From contig CM066731.1 of assembly GCA_033961575.1 (NCBI GenBank), positions 135,897,001-135,961,000 on the forward strand: a DNA stretch of 64,000 nt, in the 5' to 3' direction. A program made the translations under genes and the position numbers. This stretch comes from Aselliscus stoliczkanus (Eukaryota; Chordata; Mammalia; Chiroptera; Hipposideridae). The stretch's first letter is position 1; every line of letters starts with the position of its first letter. The notes beneath the pieces were generated by a model. The model did no database searches. It saw only the letters and a list, made by a program, of their open reading frames with translations, and was not told the origin of the DNA. Below are positions 59,822 through 64,000 of the stretch, piece by piece.

Positions 59822-60268
59822 TTTTCTTGTTTTTTTCAAGACTTTATTGGGGACTTGGGGGAGGGAACAGCATTGGGGAATCAGGGAAGGGGAACGGACA
59901 AGTTGCTGTCCTTTTTGTTCTTCAGTCTAGTTGTGGAGGATGTCACTTCACTAGCCCATGTTGGTATTGTGATCATTGCACTCTTCCTGGTGAGGTAGTC
60001 ACTCCCCAGCCATTGGACGGCCCCTCACGGCGGCTGTGGGCCATTCATACTGGCTGCCCGCCACTCAAGGTAGCTTACCACAGCCCACTGCAGCCTATGC
60101 CGTCACCAGGGACTCACGGCAGCCCAGCTCCAGGTTGAGTTGTTGTTCACCATATTAGCTGTAGAGGGCGCAGCGTCACTGGCCCCTGTGGGATCCGAAC
60201 CGGGGCCCTGCTGCTCAGAGCTGGAGCTCCCAAGATAACTCTTAATCAATGAGCCACTCTGCTGGCCC
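59822..60268 (-). mobile_element. Long tRNA-derived (VES/Rhin-1-like) SINE
   Basis: T-rich end, AAGACTTTATTGGGGACTT, full body (TTGCTGTCCTTTTTGTTCTT; TTAGCTGTAGAGGGCGCAGC), and the head ...GAGCCACTCTGCTGGCCC. The word gcagaatt flanks it (59812-59819, 60273-60280). The 115-codon frame at 59791-60138 lies within it. Confidence 0.93.
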
Positions 60269-60488
60269 TAGGGCAGAATTTTTGCATTTTGCTTTGGGGA
60301 AACTCATTCTTAAAAAAAATGTTGGTATACATGAATGCATTCTTATAAAAAATTCAAATACTCCCAAGATCTAGAGAGCAAAATAATGAATCTTTACCTT
60401 CATGCCCTCTCATACCTCTCAGAGTTCATATGAACTACTGTTCATAGTTGGATATGCATCATTCTATCCATTTGCAAACATATACATT

Positions 60489-60897
60489 ATTTTTCTTTTT
60501 AAGATTTTATTGGGGAATTGGGGTAGGGGTACAGTGTTGGGGAATTGGGGAAGCGGACAGCTAAGTTGTAGTCCTTTAATCTTAGTTGTGCAGCTAGCTC
60601 AGTTCCAAGTCCAGTTGTCATGTGGCTGGCAGCTCGGCCACTCAGCTTAAGGTGCCAAGTTCAATCTTAGTTGCAAGTGGGTATAGCCCGCCATCCCATG
60701 TGGGAGTTGAATGGGAAACCTTGTTGTTAGGAGCACATGCTCTCACCAGCTGAGTGATCCTGCCACCTGTTGGCAGCTCAGTGGCAGCTCAGTTTGGGCA
60801 CAGCTCACTGGCCCATGTGGGAATCCAGCTGGCGACCCTGTTACTCAGAGCTCGCACTCTTGAGCAAGCTCTTAACCAACTGAGCCGTTCGGCCCCC
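60489..60897 (-). mobile_element. Long tRNA-derived SINE, second subtype
   Basis: Tail AAGATTTTATTGGGGAATTG as in the other long copies, but the body and head differ: GAGCAAGCTCTTAACCAACT and GAGCCGTTCGGCCCCC at the end. The perfect 13-bp duplication aaacatatacatt (60476-60488, 60898-60910) marks the limits. The head matches the SINE at 1119-1276. Confidence 0.95.
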
Positions 60898-60955
60898 AAA
60901 CATATACATTTTGATGTTAGAAAATGAGAAACCAGATCATAATGTATAGTCTTTT

Positions 60956-60964
60956 TTTTTTTTT
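60956..60964 (-). mobile_element. Bare oligo-T insertion with 18-bp target duplication
   Basis: The 18-mer cataatgtatagtctttt occurs at 60938-60955 and again at 60965-60982. Between the copies are only 9 T. After the right copy the sequence reads TTTT|AA, the L1 endonuclease cut preference on the strand that primes a minus-oriented insert. So only a poly(A) stretch was copied. Confidence 0.8.
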
Positions 60965-60982
60965 CATAATGTATAGTCTTTT

Positions 60983-61486
60983 AACTTGAATTGGAAGGGA
61001 TCAATATATTTTCGATTTAAATAATTTGATTTCTACAACCCAAGGTCACTATTACTTGGAAAATCTAATCAAGTAGTTATCATTGCTGCCCATCGTGCAT
61101 TTCCCTAAGTTATTCTAGCACTTTCTTGGCATAACATCTCTGAGGAACAGGAAACAGGTCCACGGGAGAGTAAAATAATTGTGTAAAAGTCAGTTCATTC
61201 ATCATCAAGCCAGACATGTAGCTTAAAAAAATAGGTACCCATTTTTCTTTTAGAAATGTTTGTCAAGTTAATGCACATTTTTTTTGGTATGTTTGTGATC
61301 ATTACTAGTTTAGCCCCATATCACATTTCTCACATTAGCCATAGAGTAAATGTGTTAGAATACCTTAGATTTTTATTAATTTTGATCTTTCTTTTTATCT
61401 TGTCCTTTTCATTTGACCTTCTGTGCTTTTCCTATCTTCTCCTTTATTTGACCCTAATATTTTGAAGCACGTTTGATGGTAATGAA
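60983..61486. other. AT-rich DNA, nothing recognised
   Basis: The Leu/Phe/Ile-rich frame at 61256-61465 reflects T-rich composition, not a membrane protein with any recognisable family. Confidence 0.3.
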
Positions 61487-61770
61487 TTTAGTAAAGGATT
61501 TCTTAACCTTGGCAATACTGACATGTCAGACCAGATAATTCTTAGCTGTTGGATGGGGGAAAGGGATTATTCTATGCATTGTAGGATGTTTAACAGCATC
61601 CCTGACTCTACCCACTAGATGCCAGCACTATGCCCCCAATTGTGATAACCAAATATATCTTGTTAAATGACCTCTGGGGGGAGGGAGAGAACGGTGGTAA
61701 AAGCATCCACAATTGATGCCAGATACTCTCCTTGGGGGCAAAATGACTCTATTGAGAATCATGGTTTAGC
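61487..61770 (-). repeat. MER20-like hAT-Charlie DNA transposon fossil
   Basis: 'tttcttaaccttggcaatac', 'tgcattgtaggatgtttaac agcatccctg', 'tctacccactagatgccagc', 'ccaattgtgataaccaaata' and 'tgggggcaaaatgactctat tgagaatca' give the MER20 consensus in reverse order from one terminal repeat to the other. Confidence 0.75.
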
Positions 61771-64000
61771 ATTTTAAACTCATGATATTTTTCTGGCATA
61801 TATTTTGCAGGGATAGGTAGCTATCTCTAAAGCACCTTGTTTAAATTGTCATAAATACAACACTGTTAAGCCTTCACTCTGTATATGTATAATTGACTTT
61901 AATACACTTAACAGTAAATATGTGTCTGCTGCATAGTTAGATTTAAAAAATATGAAAATAACCACTGATGAAAAGACCTCTGCAGCTTGAATGAAATGTT
62001 CTTACCTATCTATGTGAATACCAGCAACTTGAAATCAAATCTTCTTTCTTATGTCTTGACAAAATTCACTCAGCACTTTAACTCTTAGAACTTTTTAAAA
62101 AAGAAATGCACTGGGCTACTGCAATGCAACATTTAAACATGTTTTTCCCAGAAGATGTTAAACCAAACAAACAATCTTCTAGAATAGATGCTGCATCATA
62201 CAGTCTAAATATGTATGTTTTTTTCATATATAACCCCTCAACATTTATCTTCAAATATGTGAATGTGAGTATATTCAATTTAAATGGAAATATCATAAAC
62301 TAAAATTTTAATATTTTATCTAAAATTTACAAAACTCAGTGAAAGCGTATCTAGGAATTGTTTACTGATGTGCACTGATCTTTGAAATTTAACATTTTCG
62401 CACTCTCCCCAAAAAGGGCCAAAAAAAACCCCTAAAAACAAAAAAACACCTGACCTTAGAAATGAAATTTAGACTACTTCAAACAGTCTTTCCTGTATTT
62501 CAGACTTAATGTTCTTATTTCCACACTTGCTATATGTTCTTGTTTAAATAATTTCTTGATGATTTTAAAATAAATTTGTACTATAGACTATTTTAAAAGA
62601 ACTAACTTGTTTCAATCTTTTCCCAATATGTATTTAAATTACTTTCTTTACAGAAACAACATTCAACTTTTTTGAAATTAAGACTTGTATGTGAAATCCA
62701 AGCATTGTATTAATTTTAATGTATCAACTTATTATTGTTTTTAATACATCCATCTTTAAATCTACATTTCGTGATTCTGCTTTTATAATTTCTATTTTTA
62801 AATACCCGATCCAATTTAAAAGATTTGAAAAAGGGCAAACCCAATAGAATGATGAAATAATTTCTTTGTTTTCAAGCTAATATAAAACACATTCTAGATA
62901 TTAATATTATATTTATCACTAATACAAATACTGACAAAAGTAATAGACCTAATTATCTATAAACTTGAGATCAAGTCAGATTTATTAAAAATAATATTTT
63001 GATAAAAATATATATGCCACTAAGTTTAGTGGATATTAAAATCTATATGCATAGTGTCATCTAAATCAATTTTTCATTTTAAGTCTTTATTGTGTCACTA
63101 GCAATATCTGAGTATCACTTGTACAGCTTTTAATATTTTTATTCAAATATTTCTTAAACTTAAGTATATTTAAAAGGGAAATATATTGTGGTCTTTATTG
63201 TTTTCAAAACACTTTAAAATAAATAGTGAAAAAAGGTTATAGAAAAGGTTACTCAGGTATCACTTAAAATCATCTATTATATCATCTGCCACATTATGGG
63301 AAACACTGATTTGAGGGAAATAATTCGTACATTATTAAATCTTACCCTTTGATTGCGGCAGCTTTAGGTAATAGAAGTAGGAATTTTCTAGAACATGACC
63401 AAAAATTGTTCTGCTTCATTATTTTGAAATTTTATACACAGTGACCTCTGTAAAATACTAGTCATTATAGAATATAACTGAGTGTAATACATTTAACCCT
63501 TAGAACTTTTTTGGCGGGGGAGGGGGCAGAGGTTGGCATTGGCTATTAGCTGAGGTTGTAAAGGAAGTAAAAGTACAGCCTCTTCATTTTGTTCTATTCT
63601 CATGACATAAACTTCAGCAATACCTTAGAGTAAAGGAGGGAGTTGAAACTGATTCCAGATTGTTGAATTCTAGATTTCCACAGCACCAACATACATGAAA
63701 AAGCAGTTTATAACATGTGGCTTAGTATAATATTCATGGTGGTTTATTATACTCCAAGTGCATAGTTATTTTTTTACTAAGAATTTCTTTAGCTATTTCT
63801 CAGTTTCTCACAACTGATTCTTTCCTACCTTTGTTATTTCAGCTGTTTCATGAAGGTTTATTTTGGAAATGTATATTGACTAAAGTTTCTTATGCCATCC
63901 TCACTTAGCTCTTTGTAGTAAAGGTCACATTACTTAAAATGTAGACTTTATGGCTGAGAGTTACACTACAGCCAGCCAATTTCCATTCCCACTACTTCTC
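61771..64000. other. AT-rich DNA, nothing recognised
   Basis: No exon, RNA gene or named repeat. A G-rich run (GGCGGGGGAGGGGGCAGAGG) lies at 63512-63531. Overlapping 65-72 codon frames at 62078-62303 are opposite-strand chance frames. Confidence 0.3.

Overview
This is mammalian nuclear DNA: about 64 kb, AT-rich, full of interspersed repeats, with no convincing intact protein-coding gene. The long open frames are chance frames, pieces of dead transposons, or GC-driven frames in one CpG island. The repeat content points to a bat. There are many copies of a tRNA-derived SINE whose long form ends in the AAGATTTTATTGGGG... tail (read in reverse) that I know from VES/Rhin-1-type bat SINEs. There is also a mariner with small MITE derivatives and a bat-like L1 3' end. 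I favour a rhinolophoid bat (horseshoe, leaf-nosed or false-vampire lineage). The species is inference, not proven.

Layout. 1-5.7 kb: old L1, L2, MIR and MER5A-like relics plus one SINE. 5.785-7.070 kb: a nearly full-length dead mariner with TA target duplications, whose ends also make up two roughly 80-bp MITEs (8536-8617, 17707-17787). 7.7-9.6 kb: an old L1. 9.6-26 kb: AT-rich DNA with SINEs (9651, 12657, 14869, 19811, 21591), a 32-bp micro-insertion (11956), and MaLR/LTR-like and L2 relics. 26.5-28.6 kb: nested repeats, with an L1 3' end (+) interrupted or abutted by a 5'-truncated L1 (-), which itself carries a SINE. 29.5-30.5 kb: a GC-richer, repeat-poor stretch. 33.4-33.85 kb: a processed pseudogene of NDUFA5. 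38.56-39.81 kb: the only CpG island, a likely promoter with an unidentified gene and unresolved direction. 40-64 kb: mostly AT-rich intergenic or intronic DNA with Tigger-like, MER20-like and LTR-like fossils, five SINEs of the long or short type at 52.9-60.9 kb, one at 44.75 kb, and simple repeats.

Nothing here works together as a pathway or operon. The content is a record of retrotransposition and DNA transposition around one probable promoter. The most informative points are the shared head of the long and short SINEs, the mariner-to-MITE relationship visible inside the window, two extreme minimal insertions (a 32-bp SINE end and a bare oligo-T tract with an 18-bp target duplication), and the orphan CpG island. 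I found no sign of a new defence, CRISPR or other gene system, and none is expected in this kind of DNA.
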